NCBI GenBank assembly: GCA_022661535.1
Contig: JAKULF010000003.1
Span: 558,001 to 622,000 of the forward strand
Origin: Eutypa lata
Taxonomy: Eukaryota; Ascomycota; Sordariomycetes; Xylariales; Diatrypaceae
DNA length: 64,000 nucleotides
Reading direction: 5' to 3'
Each line of letters starts with the position of its first letter. Positions within the stretch are counted from its first letter, which is position 1. Under the pieces are notes generated by a model. The model did no database searches. It was not told the DNA's origin and saw nothing but the letters and a program-made list of their open reading frames with translations. A program made the translations under genes and the position numbers. This document shows, piece after piece, positions 26,462-37,147 of the stretch.

Positions 26462-27163
26462 ATGGGAGATATTCTCTATGCACGCGCTGGGGCAGGGCTA
26501 ATGCACGTAAAATTACTTACAACTTCGACCGCTTCCTGCTGCTACAGAAACCTGAGCAGACACGCAGACTGCGAGAAGCGCCAGAGCAGTAACTACATAC
26601 TTCCGCTTCCACTGACATTCCCGAATTGGCATCCTCGAGTCTCCATACGATCCATCCCCAATCCAGCGGGAGACCATTACAAGCCCTGTGGGAATCTGTG
26701 GGAACTTTGTGGGAATGAACCTCCGCCCCCCCTATCCCTCGTCCAATCACCTTCCCAGCCTGCCATATGCAAGCTTCCTCGGCAGCCTGGAAAGACTGGA
26801 AATAGTTTGCTGAGAGATGCTTGGATGCGAGGACAGCAATCAGAGGGATCCCGGCTGCCCGTATGTATGGATCGACAGGGAATTTTTAGAATATTCTCCC
26901 TATGGGTTCCAGGTCACCGGTGGGGGAGAAGGGGGGGTCGAATGTGTAAGCAGGGCAAGATCGTCCCTGTTGCCGATGTCTTTTTAACCACCGGCCTCGC
27001 CTCTGGATCTCTTTTCTGTTTTGGACTCCTTCCTTCCATCAACACCAGATTGTGCCTTCTGCCAAACCCTCGCAATCCAGTGAAGGATCTCCTGTTCGAT
27101 TTCCTAGTTGTCTTTGTCCAACTTCAGTCATTCGCTTATTCCGTTACGGAACTTTATAAATAA
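26462..27163 (+). other. Long open frame in the wall-protein promoter, probably not a gene
   Basis: A 233-codon ATG-led frame ends 13 bp before the ATG of the wall-protein gene. Its translation is rich in Cys, Trp, Arg and Pro and resembles no family. Most of the stretch must serve as promoter and 5' leader. It is listed because its length is well beyond the other non-genic frames here. Confidence 0.15.
26688..26715 (+). promoter_or_regulatory. Three phased GTGGGAA motifs
   Basis: GTGGGAA occurs at 26688-26694, 26698-26704 and 26709-26715, with starts 10 and 11 bp apart, about one helical turn each, roughly 470 bp upstream of the wall-protein ATG. The regular spacing suggests a multimeric protein-binding site. 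GTGGGAA is the core bound by CSL/RBP-J proteins in other eukaryotes, but I do not know of a CSL factor in Pezizomycotina, so the binding protein is unknown. Confidence 0.35.
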
Positions 27164-27175
27164 TATTAATTCAAA

Positions 27176-29291
27176 ATGGTTCGCCTTCTCAAGTACGCCG
27201 GTGCCGGCGCTCTCTTCGTTTCCGCCGTCAGTGCCACTGGCAACTACGCCAACCAGCCCCCGCCCGAGGAGGATTGTGAGGACGAGACGACCACCTACGC
27301 CCCGACTACCACGGGCTACCCGGTCATCTCCCCTCCCGCGTCCGAGTATCCCACAACCACCACCACTGAGCTCCCCAGTGGTCCTACGGGCTACCCTACG
27401 ACGGAGCTTCCCACGACTTCTGCCACCTCGGAAGTGGAGTCCTCTTCGTCGACCTACCTGACGTCTTCCGCCACGTCGCTCACCTCGGCTACGACAACCA
27501 CTGGATACCCGGTCACTTCGCTGACCACGTCCAGTGCTACCTCGATCACTTCGTTGATCAGCTCTAGCTCCACGACGACCGAGGATGACTGCACCGAGGA
27601 GTCCTCCACTGGGTACATCACCACTTCCAGCGCGAGTGTGACCACGTACCCGACCATCTCAATCACGAGCAGCACTGCTACCAGCGCCACCAGCGTTACC
27701 AGTGCTACCAGCTCGACCACCACCGAGGAGGAATGCACCGAGTCGGAGACCACCAGCGCTACTTCCAGCACTGCTACCTCCAGCACCGCTACCTCGGTCA
27801 CTTCCGCGACCACCTCCGAGACGTCAGCTACTAGCTCGGCTACCACCAGCAAGTACAGCACGACTCTGCCTACCACCTCGGCCACTTCGGAGACGTCTGC
27901 TACCAGCTCCGCTACCACTAGCGAGTACAGCACCACCTCCGTTATCAGCTCCGCCACCACCTCGGCGCCCACTGAGTCTTCGACTACCGTTCCCGGTTAC
28001 CCTACGGCGCCCCCTCCTCCGGAGTCCACCTCTCTGACCTCTGCCACCAGCTCGGCCACCACCAGCAGTGTGTACAGCACCAGCTCGGTTGTCAGCTCTG
28101 AGACGACCTCGGCGCCTACCGGATCTTCCACGACGGTCCCCGGCTACCCTACCGCTCCCCCTCCTGCGGAGTCTACGTCCCTGACCTCGGCTACGAGCTC
28201 AGTCCCCAGCAGCGAGTACAGCACCACCACTGTCATCAGCTCGGAGACCACCTCTCTGCCTACTGGATCTTCCACCACCGTGCCTGGTTACCCCACCGCT
28301 CCCCCTCCCGCGGAGTCTACGTCCTTGACGTCTGCCACCAGCTCGGTCCCCAGCAGCGCGTACAGCACCACGGTTATCAGCTCTGAGACCACCTCGGCGC
28401 CGACTGGATCCTCCACTACCGTGCCCGGCTACCCTACCGCTCCCCCCCCTGCTGAGTCCACCTCTCTGACCTCGGCCACGACCGCCCCCACTTCGTCGTA
28501 CCCCGTTTCCAGCTACACTACGACTGATATCGTGACCTCTTACGAAACTTACTGTCCCAGCCCGACGACTCTCACCCATGGGTCAAGCACATACACCATT
28601 ACGACTGTAAGTCCCTGGGCATCAAAACCCCTTTTCTCCATTCAAAACTAACAATATTTAGGCTACCACCTTGACCATCACCGACTGCCCCGGCGGTTGC
28701 ACGATCACCAAGACGGTCCCTCACTACCCCACCACGGTGACCACCACCGAGCACCCCACTGGTCCTACTGGTTATCCCACCACTGAGGTCCCCAGCACCA
28801 CGACCACCATTGAGCAGCCCACCGGCCCTACGGGATATCCCACTACTGAGGTCCCTACCGGCCCCACCGAGGTCCCTACTGGCCCGACTGGTTACCCTAC
28901 CACCGAGGTGCCCACTGGCCCTACCGGCTACCCTACCACTGAGGTCCCTACCGCTCCTACTGAGGTTCCCACGGCCCCTACTGGCTACCCCACGACCGAG
29001 ATCCCCAGCGAGGTCCCTACTCCTCCTACCAGCTACCCCACTACCGCCCCTACTGAGAAGCCCACCGGCCCCGGTGGTTACCCTACCACCGAGATCCCCA
29101 CGACTGGTTACCCCACGACCTTCGTGCCCTCGTACACGAGCTCTCTGTACTCGACCACCAACGGTACCACGTACCCCACCGGCACCCCGACCACGGTCAC
29201 CCCGCCGATCGCCACCGGCGGCGCCGCCAGCTTCAAGTCCGGCGCCTTCGGTGTCGTCGTGGCTGCCGCCGTCGCCGCTTTCTTCCTGTAA
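27176..29291 (+). CDS. Ser/Thr/Pro-rich GPI-anchored cell-wall protein with tandem repeats
   Basis: Two exons, 27176-28606 and 28662-29291, with a 55-nt phase-0 intron give 686 aa. A signal peptide (MVRLLKYAGAGALFVSAVSA) is followed by a Thr/Ser-rich stalk with three short acidic Cys motifs (EEDCED, EDDCTE, EEECTE). Four copies of a 47-49 residue repeat containing SSTTVPGYPTAPPP and ESTSLTSAT span about 27958-28490. The second exon carries the Cys pair of ITDCPGGCTITK, then many PTGPTGYPTTEVP units. The C-terminus is Gly/Ala then hydrophobic (FKSGAFGVVVAAAVAAFFL), as for GPI attachment. From family knowledge such proteins are heavily O-mannosylated and cross-linked to wall glucan; an adhesin-like or structural role is likely. 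Repeats this similar in DNA may vary in copy number between strains. Confidence 0.88.
27958..28490 (+). repeat. In-gene tandem repeat, about 140-147 bp unit, four copies
   Basis: Four successive units each encode a variant of TSAPTGSSTTVPGYPTAPPP followed by ESTSLTSATSS and a YSTTVISSET-like end. Units are 49, 48, 47 and about 41 residues, so length drifts by single codons, which is typical of slippage or unequal exchange that keeps frame. Confidence 0.8.
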
Positions 29292-31454
29292 AGCGGGTGA
29301 GCAGTGTCTAGCATGAAAGCGAAAAGGGAGTTAGTTCGAAGGAGAAGAGAAGGAGGAGGACGTATATAAACTAGAGGAGGATTTGATTTGTCGGACTAAA
29401 TCTTGCGGAGTTTTGTAATTGTGTGTTTTGGCATATATATAGAGAGCATCGATCGTCATCTTATGGTAATGGATTAACCACAACTACTAGCATATATCGC
29501 CCTTTGCTTGCGTTTTGTTGGTTTTTGTTCAAAATCTTTTGTCTATTTACCTACTTCTATACATATACATACACACCTACCGCCTTAAATGCCTTGTAAT
29601 GGAGATGCATTCGTTCTCTTAGTTGTTCACTTCTGATCTTTCTCCTTTCTGCTATTGTGAAGTATCTTGGACGTAGTCATTTTGGTTAATGTTTGGTTTT
29701 TGTTGTGACTCACGTTTCGTGGCCTAACATGGGATCATTCCTCTACGGCATAGTAAGCCACTCCGAAGCGAGCAGGATTCTGTATGTAGTTACATGCCTA
29801 TAACGTATAGCAAATCCATTACCCGAAATTGCGATCCCAATCCAGCCTATGTTCCCTGTACCATGTGGCGTCAGCGATTCGCTTGGTGCACTTCCGATGT
29901 ATTGTACCTTTGTACTGTGTGTCGTCCATCCGTACGTACATATGTACGTACGTAATGCTAACTGTCCGGTCCCGAGCCGCATATTCAGACCTGCAATGCA
30001 TATGTATGTGTAAGCTTCTCCACATGCAGCGCAACGTCACGTCACGTTCCGCGGGCGCTACGCCCCGAGAGCTAGCCGCGGTTACAACGAGAGCCCGACG
30101 GCCATTTGTTTCCTGGTCCTTATTATGATTGGCAATAAATAACGGAGATACCCGATCTTAAATACGTAGACGCCGAGTGCAACACCAACGGCTGATCACT
30201 CTCTCTTAGACGCGGATTAAGCGCTCTCATCTTGTTGTATTGTATCCGCGGCTGTAACTACTGGCATAGAAAAACGATCTACGTATTTAACGGTGAAAAC
30301 AAGGACCATAAAAGCGCTGCAACGCTACGAAGTACGTATCAATCCAAAACAAAAAAGGCTCTGTGCCAAGGAAGAGTAGGTTGACCACCCTGCGTGGGCT
30401 AAAAAAGCAGTGAAGGGGTCCGATCTTCACCACCATCATGTCGGCCTAGTAGGTAATTCCACGAGATCCACGGGATGGGTACCATTTGGTGTCCACCATC
30501 TATGCAACGCAGTCCACGGAAGGTTGTCCACGGTGTCCACGGTATACACCAAGTATGTCTTGCGTACTTATTGCTCACGAATATTATATATTTACATAGA
30601 ATTATTAACATGTGGCTTAAAGCATTGTTACATCCCAGGTGCGAAATACAAGGACCAAGCTTTATTCGGCTTCACTTAACCCTTGCAATTACATACCTCG
30701 GTCGACCTTTATGCAATCCTCCAAAATAGTGGTTTACGGTATCGTAGAGTGCGTTGCGTTACTTGCCAGCCTGCCGCCATGTGAAGCATATACTCAGAAT
30801 TTACATAACCAATTGTTATGGCGTAGTAATACCAAGGATAGCATATCCTCGAGCACAATTCTTTAGCCCTCACAGTCGGGTCTACCTATTAAGAGAAAGC
30901 CCTTGACAAGTGGCGTTTGGACCTCAAGAAGCTATACACAATCATACTCTTATTTGCAATGAGCTTGGTTACTTGAATCTTTAAGGTTATTGACTACCAG
31001 GAATTAAACTGCCTGGGTTAACGGAAGGAGAATGCTTCTTTGTCATCACGGTTCTTAACTTGTCACCATTCATACAGTGAAGGAAAGTTTCTGCATAACC
31101 AGCAAACAACTTCCGCAGGAAGAAAAACCACGTCCACTTTGATTCTTCGGTAGAAATGGCAACCATCTTGGAAAACACCTAGCACTCGGGATATCAGGAC
31201 TTTCCCCGTTCTCAACCAATAACGAGGTATATATTCTTAGCCGAGTGAGTAGGATAGGTGGTTTGACGGCAAACGGTCTGCCCTTGGTACGAGCTCGTCT
31301 TTTTCGCTACATTATAGTAGGCATACGATATATATCAATTATAGTTAAAGCAAGCCCCCTTAGCTAGTTAAATGTAAAAATCTTAAGTTAAAACAAGCTT
31401 AAAGCTTCAAATTCGTGTTTAATCTTTCCTTACAGCAATTATTCTCACCCGCCT
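29292..31454. other. Intergenic, no gene seen
   Basis: The first 200 bp form the 3' leader of the wall-protein gene. Frames of up to 99 codons (29829-30128) are unsupported. A GTCCACGG octamer occurs three times at 30512-30542. No RNA gene is seen. Confidence 0.4.
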
Positions 31455-32097
31455 CTAGGAGTTGCAAGTGCTGGTGGGCACCTTCAGATAGCAGCGGCAC
31501 TCGTCATAGTTGTACGGCCAGTCGCAGCCGGACTTGATCTTGAACGATATAACAATGTCAACGAAGCCGAAGCAACGGTTGTAGGGTCGTAGTCTCGCGA
31601 AGGGAAGTTCTCGGCTAGCACACAATACGTCTCTAGAACTGTCGAACCCCGTTACAGAGCCTATCGGCGGTATTATCCCATACACACGTGCTCCGTGTTC
31701 TCTCGCAGCTATCGTAACACGGGAGCTCGTTCTGCGTGGGATTTCCCATTTCGTACGGTGAGAATATGGGAGTGCTGGCTGACGTCGTGGTCGTGGATGT
31801 GGATGTGTACGAGGTGGTAGTCGGGTACACGATCTTTGAAGCTCCTCTCAGTTCTCGTCGTACGAGTCTCTCGGGTCGCCGTAGATCCACGGCTGATGCT
31901 CCCCGATGCACACAGGGCAGTTGACGGGGCTGCTGGTGCCCGTCCAAGGCGGTATCTTGACATCCAGGAGGTGACCAGGTGAAATGTATAGTATTGCTGC
32001 CGACGTCTAGGATCGAGACCCGTGACAATTTGGGGAGCTCTTCCACGTTGAGATTGTCGAGCGCAGAGTTGATGCCCTTGCCGTCCACGATGCCCAT
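31455..32097 (-). pseudogene. Cys-rich secreted-type protein, apparently broken
   Basis: Coherent protein-like stretches lie in different minus-strand frames. From 32097 one frame reads MGIVDGKGINSALDNLNVEE and on to SNTIHFTWSPPG. A second frame then reads IPPWTGTSSPVNCPVCIGEH and ends at a TGA after DSYDEN (near 31854). The first frame resumes with a Thr/Ser-rich linker and the Cys-rich LPCYDSCERTRSTC, ending at 31633. A third (31455-31685) ends SGCDWPYNYDECRCYLKVP then TSTCNS. The changes of frame have no clear intron borders, so frameshifts are more likely than splicing, though a multi-exon gene cannot be excluded. Family not recognised; the Cys pattern suggests an extracellular protein. 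Confidence 0.35.
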
Positions 32098-32305
32098 TTA
32101 CTCTGCGCCTACGGTGATGAAGTTCCGGAAACGCACATTGGGAAAGTTGGAGGTAAGGAATAGAAGTCTTTCTTGAGATTGGTATGTGTCGACGCAGCTT
32201 TGTCCATATATAATAATACGACGATTAACATTCAAAATGCTTTTATTTTCTATTTTAGAATACCTTCGAAGTCTACTATTCTATTCGTGGAACTGTTATA
32301 TGAAC

Positions 32306-34004
32306 TTATAGATACCATCTGTAACTCGGGTTCGAAGGCCCATCAGCCAACAATTCCGTTGGGATGTCTCTGGCTTTCACAACCCTACCCTCCTTTCGAT
32401 CTCTCCGCTTGTTGTCAAAGATCATCCATGCTCCCAGTGCAAGCGTGAGGAAGAAACCACAGGCACCGAAAGCGGCGGTGGTGATTAGAGCAGGGAAGTA
32501 CTTCGGCGCGTCTTTAGATTGGAAGATGTTCGACCTATCAATCGTGTTTTGTTCTGTTAGCCACATTCATACTGTATGAGAAATAAAAAAAGGGAGGGGG
32601 GGGGGGGGGGTGAGAACAAGAATGGAGTGAGGTTAACTTACGATACAAGACCCATCAAGTTGGCGACGGGGACGCCGATACTCGTGAGTAGCATGCGCTT
32701 GTTCTCGTTGGCGATGTTGTTGTTGTACCAGACGTCGAGAATCACGCTAGGCGCTGCTGTTCCCCACGTCATCATGAAACAGGCGAAGTAGGCGACGTTG
32801 AGCTGGGACTCGACGCTGACGCACGCGTAGATGATGAACCCCGTCAGCGTGAACGCGAAACCCAACGCCACGAAGGGGAAGCGGAACTTGGTCAGGTCGG
32901 AGGAGAACGCCAGCAGGAGCAGCATGACGGCGCCCGTGATGTTCGGCGCCACGGTGTACAAGTTCGTCTTGATGGTGCTGTAGCCGAGGCGCTTGATGAT
33001 GACGGGGAGGTACAGGTTCACGGACTGCAGCGGCACGCCGAGACACACCTCGATGCCGAGGATGAACCAGCTGCTGGGGTGGGCCAGGATCTTGATGGCG
33101 TCGCGGAACACGAACGGCTGGTTGACGATGCTAGACGAGTCGACCTGGAGGCGGTGGTGGGCGAGCTTCCGCTCCTCGGGCGACAGGAAGCCGGCGGTGG
33201 CGCCGTTCATCGGCAGATAGAACCAGGAGAACGCGCCCATGGCGGTGGTGCCGGCGCCCTCGACGACGAACAGGTAGCGCCAGGGCTCGAGGGCGCCCCC
33301 GCGGATCTGGAAGGTGCCGAAGGCCAGCAGGCCCGAGAAGGCGTTCGCGATGTTGGACGCCGCGTAGAAGAGCGCCAGGCGCCTGGCCAGCTCCCCGCGC
33401 CGGTAGAACGTCGTCTGGTAGTAGATGACTAGCGGGAAGAAGGCGCTCTCGGCCATGCCCAGGAACCACCGCACCGCGAACAGCCCCCCGAAGTTCTTGA
33501 CGGCTACGGTTAGGAGCGTCATGCTGCCGTAGACCAGCATCATCAGCGGTAGGATCCGCGAGGGCCCGTATTTCTTCCCCGCGATTCCTAGGAAGGGCGC
33601 GCAGAGGACGTAGGGGATGAAGAAGACCTGGGAGAGATCGTTAGTCAGTTGTTCAGTTGGGCGGGGTGAGGTGGCCCATAGCGTATAGGGTATAGGCGAC
33701 GTACCGAGAGTAGGATGTTGTACTGATCACCCACAAGACCGAGGGTATCTTCCAGACCGGCCGTCTTCGCATTACCCAAGTTTCCCTTGTCGAGACCGTT
33801 GAATAGGTACATGACAGCTAGGCAGGGCAGGATGCGCAGATCAAACTTCCATAACAGCTTCCGTTCCGCGACGGGGTCGACGTCGTGGACTACGTCGTGC
33901 CCTACGGCGGGCTCGCTGACAGAACCGAGTTCATCGTCGACGGCCCTAGTGTCAGAGACACGGGCCATCTTCTCGGCTCGTTCTACGTCGCTGTCTGATG
34001 CCAT
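32306..34004 (-). CDS. MFS transporter of the anion:cation symporter (Dal5-like) family
   Basis: Three exons, 33705-34004, 32642-33627 and 32306-32534, join in frame to 504 aa. The cytosolic N-terminus precedes the family motif FDLRILPCLAVMYLFNGLDK-GNLGNA, which spans TM1. Further marks are FIPYVLCAPFLG (TM2), WFLGMAESAFFPLVIYY (TM4), and a C-terminal tail EGRVVKARDIPTELLADGP after TM12. From family knowledge Dal5/Tna1-type carriers import allantoate, ureidosuccinate, dipeptides, nicotinate or other organic anions; which one cannot be read here. The last intron (32535-32641) contains a 15-base G run on the plus strand (32596-32610). The gene is divergent from the M19 dipeptidase at 34740, with a GATAA-rich shared promoter, which points to nitrogen nutrition. 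Confidence 0.9.
32596..32610 (+). repeat. Poly-G run of 15 in an intron
   Basis: Fifteen uninterrupted G (C on the coding strand) lie in the last intron of the MFS gene, just upstream of the branch region. Such tracts are length-variable and prone to sequencing error. Confidence 0.9.
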
Positions 34005-34739
34005 TGTGGTGTGTTATTTGTGGTTGTAAAAGCCCAGCTGAAGATTTTTTTTAAGATGCTGTAATGTTTGCCGGATAACGCACACACAAGCAAACGACCA
34101 GTAATAGCTAAGCTGTTGATAATGAGAGCAACTCCGACGAAACCCAACCGACATGCAAGAGGTGCGGCTTCAGCCTTAAAAGGCGTTGGCTGAAGCTTAT
34201 CTCTGACTTGGCCGCGGCCCCGGTCAGCACGGCGCCAGCAGCTAGCTCCATCGAGTACTCTCATATGATCTACATATTGGCAAGCTCCAAACCCTTCTTC
34301 TATACCCTGTCTGGGAAGAGCGCCGTCTCCAACATGGGGCGATTCAAGAACGCATGGAGATAACGGCTGGCGTTCGGTAGTCTCCTAAGTTAGGAGATCG
34401 GAAGTGGACGTCGGACGGGGGAGCCGATGATAACAGTGATAAGGAAATTATTATATTATATCTCCCTAGTTATAGTCAACCCGGTCCCGGGTTAAACTAG
34501 TTCTTAGTTAGTCTAGCTTGTGGGGCTCTACTTAACTAAGTGACTCTCTCCTATACACTTTCATTCCACAGCATCAAACGCACTAGCTAAGATCGGCTAT
34601 CCGAGACCGAGCCGTTAATTAATATTGCCACAACCCGTGTAAGACAAAAACACCTTCTTTAGCGAGAGAGGTAGACGCCGCCCACATTAGATTGATTCTT
34701 CTGTCGAAAGGATTTTTCTAGACGGCAACATCCGTCACA
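34005..34739. promoter_or_regulatory. Divergent promoter with six GATAA motifs
   Basis: The 735 bp between the divergent transporter and dipeptidase hold GATAA at 34074-34078, 34118-34122, 34359-34363, 34427-34431 and 34436-34440 and, reversed, TTATC at 34197-34201. Five of the six fit HGATAA. By base-composition chance about 1.4 would be expected on two strands, assuming equal base frequencies. The clustered TGATAACAGTGATAA pair at 34426-34440 resembles the closely spaced sites that AreA/NIT2-type GATA factors prefer. Nitrogen control of both genes is inference. Confidence 0.5.
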
Positions 34740-36372
34740 ATGGGCGACAACGAAGAAGGACTCCGGCAACGCGCCCCTCAAGGCCATTCCTCGCAGCCCG
34801 CGAGAAGCAAGCAGGTTGAGGCTGAGGATGATGCAGAGCAAGTCGTCGTTGGAAGAAATCCCATTCTCACGGGAATTGGCCTCGTGGTTTTCACGGCCAT
34901 ATCGTACTGGCTTGCCACCATCTACGGGAAGGAACCGGTGGTTGACCCACTGGACTACTCCTTGCGGACGGACAACATCCTCAAGTCCACGCCCCTCATC
35001 GACGGGCACAACGACCTACCCTACCTGCTCCGTCTGGAGCTGCGCAACAAAATCTACGATAAGAGCGTATTCACGTTCCGCGAAAGTAGGGAGGGGAGAT
35101 TGTTAGGTCTTAATCCGCCAATGTTTTCGCTAATGATGTTGGTCAGGTCTTGTAAGCCACACGGACCTAGTTCGCATGAGAGAGGGCCGGGTCGGAGGTC
35201 AGTTCTGGTCTGTCTTCGTGGAGTGCCCCGAGGGGGTCGCGGACCTGGATGATCCCACCCATAGCGTGCGCGACACGCTGGAGCAGATCGATGTGACGAA
35301 GCGGTTCATCGAGGAAATCGACGAGTTCCGATTCTGCGACACCTCCACGTGTGCGCACTCGGCCTTCACGAACGGCAAGATCCCCTCCATGCTTGGCGCC
35401 GAGGGCATGCACCAGACTGGGTCGTCCATCGCTGTTCTACGCCAGCTGCACGAACTCGGGGTTCGATATGTGACCATCACGCACAACTGCGATAACCCGT
35501 ACGCCACTGCTGCGTCTACGGTCACGGCTGGTGGCGTAGACGGCGGGTTGACGCCATTCGGGGCTGCGGCGATCAAGGAGATGAATAGACTGGGTATGAT
35601 GGTTGACCGTATGTACATAATATCGCGAATCATTTTTTACCCCTTTCGTCGGTTTCCGGGAGTATAATATCTCAACCCTCCTGCAAGCTCTCGCACGTTT
35701 CTACAATGCTTCCTAATATGGTAATTACTCACTTGCATTTGTATAGTGGCGCATACTTCTCACGATACTATGCGGCAAGTTCTGGATATCACCAAGTCGC
35801 CGGTCATGTTCAGCCACAGCTCCTGCTACGAGCTCGCGAAGAATTATCGCAATGCACCGGACGATGTGATTGCGCAACTGAAGGATAACGGCGGCGTCTT
35901 GATGGTCATGTTTGTCAAGCGTTTCTTGAACGCGGAGAACCCGGACGCCGCGGATATCGAAACAGTTGTCGACCACATCATGCACGTTGTTGAAGTCGCC
36001 GGGTGGGATCATGTCGGTATCGGAGGTGACTTTGACGGGACTGTCACACTAGCCAATGGCATCGAGTCCGTGGCGGACTACCCTAAGCTTATCGAAGCCG
36101 TGCTGAGAAGAGGGGCGACGGATGCGCAGGTTAGAAAGTTGGTCGGGGAGAACATATTGAGGTAAGCTACCACCTGTCCTGGCATCGGGATCTGACCCCA
36201 TCTAACTTCAAGCAGAGTATGGCGCGAGAACGAGCAGGTTGCAAAGACACTCGCCGCCGAGCTGCCAGCCGAGGATGTCTGGGGAGACAGGAAATGGACA
36301 AGGTGGAATAACCCCCTGCCGATCATGATTGCGGGCAACCCTGACAGGATTCGCGCAGCCGACTACGAGTGA
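34740..36372 (+). CDS. Membrane dipeptidase, peptidase family M19
   Basis: Four exons, 34740-35085, 35147-35608, 35747-36161 and 36216-36372, join in frame to 459 aa. A polar N-terminus is followed by one membrane segment (residues about 41-63, [20 protein letters not shown]), so the enzyme is probably a type II membrane protein facing the outside or the vacuole lumen. Zinc-site motifs of the family are present: [10 protein letters not shown] (His90, Asp92), MLGAEGMHQ (bridging Glu), FSHSSC, and [10 protein letters not shown]. From family knowledge M19 enzymes cleave dipeptides, including some with D- or dehydro-residues, using two zinc ions. It shares its promoter with a Dal5-like transporter, so peptide or nitrogen salvage is plausible. 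No damage is seen. Confidence 0.93.
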
Positions 36373-37147
36373 AAGAGGAACCAAGAAAAGAAGAAGGAAA
36401 AAAAAGGCTCTGAACCGGGATCGGGTAAATAAGTCAAGTCAAGTTAAGTCAAGATAAATATTGAGCCACGCACGACGACGATCGGAGCAGAAGTAGGGAG
36501 GTGGTGGCTGTGCTAAATTGGTTCTTGAATCAGAAAAAACTACCGTTGAGACGACGCCGGTCAGTATTAATGGGGGGTTTGAACGGCGATTCTCCGGTGG
36601 GCTTTAAAAAGCAAATAGAACTAGAAGGAGGAGGGTTGTATGCAATGAGTTCCCTTCTTGCCATGTATGTTGAACTTCCCTGTTGTAACTATGACACTAC
36701 AGAATGGATGATGAGGCCTTGAAAGTGTTTGGAATAAGAGAACAGCTAGGGGCCAATGAAACGATAATATATAAAGTATCTCCCGTTAACAATACGCCTG
36801 TTCATCACCTGGTTCATTATTATGAGCTTGATGGTTTTGTACGAGATTATGGCTACATTAGGTATCTCCGTGTTTGTAGACTGTTTTGTTTTTATCAACC
36901 TGTTTGATTAAGTTGGATGGTGCGATATAAGTCTTAAGCGAAGTTCATATATCCTAGTGTTCCTAATAGATTGATCGAACAGAGACCCTTTACTGATTAT
37001 GGTCTGGGACAAATGTAAGTCGCTTCATATATGATCACGAGACGTAGATAGGCTGCATGTTTATTACTTCAGTACAGTGTTAATCAGAGAAAGTCTATTA
37101 TCTCTCTCCCTCCCGCACACACACGCTCCTCCCCCCTGAAGGAGATA
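36373..37147. other. Intergenic between convergent genes
   Basis: These are the 3' flanks of the dipeptidase and the amidase. A short run of AAGTCAAGTCAAGTTAAGTC-type pentamers lies at 36431-36455. The 67-73 codon frames are unsupported. Confidence 0.45.

Noticed and set aside
27454..27972. 172-codon minus-strand Val/Glu-rich frame
   Set aside because: It is the antisense shadow of the Thr/Ser repeat codons of the wall-protein gene.
32326..32340. GGGTTCGAAGGCC, another B-box-like stretch
   Set aside because: It lies at the 3' end of the MFS gene and cannot be folded into a cloverleaf by eye.
35199..35633. 144-codon minus-strand frame
   Set aside because: Antisense to exon 2 of the M19 dipeptidase, whose zinc-site motifs are clear.
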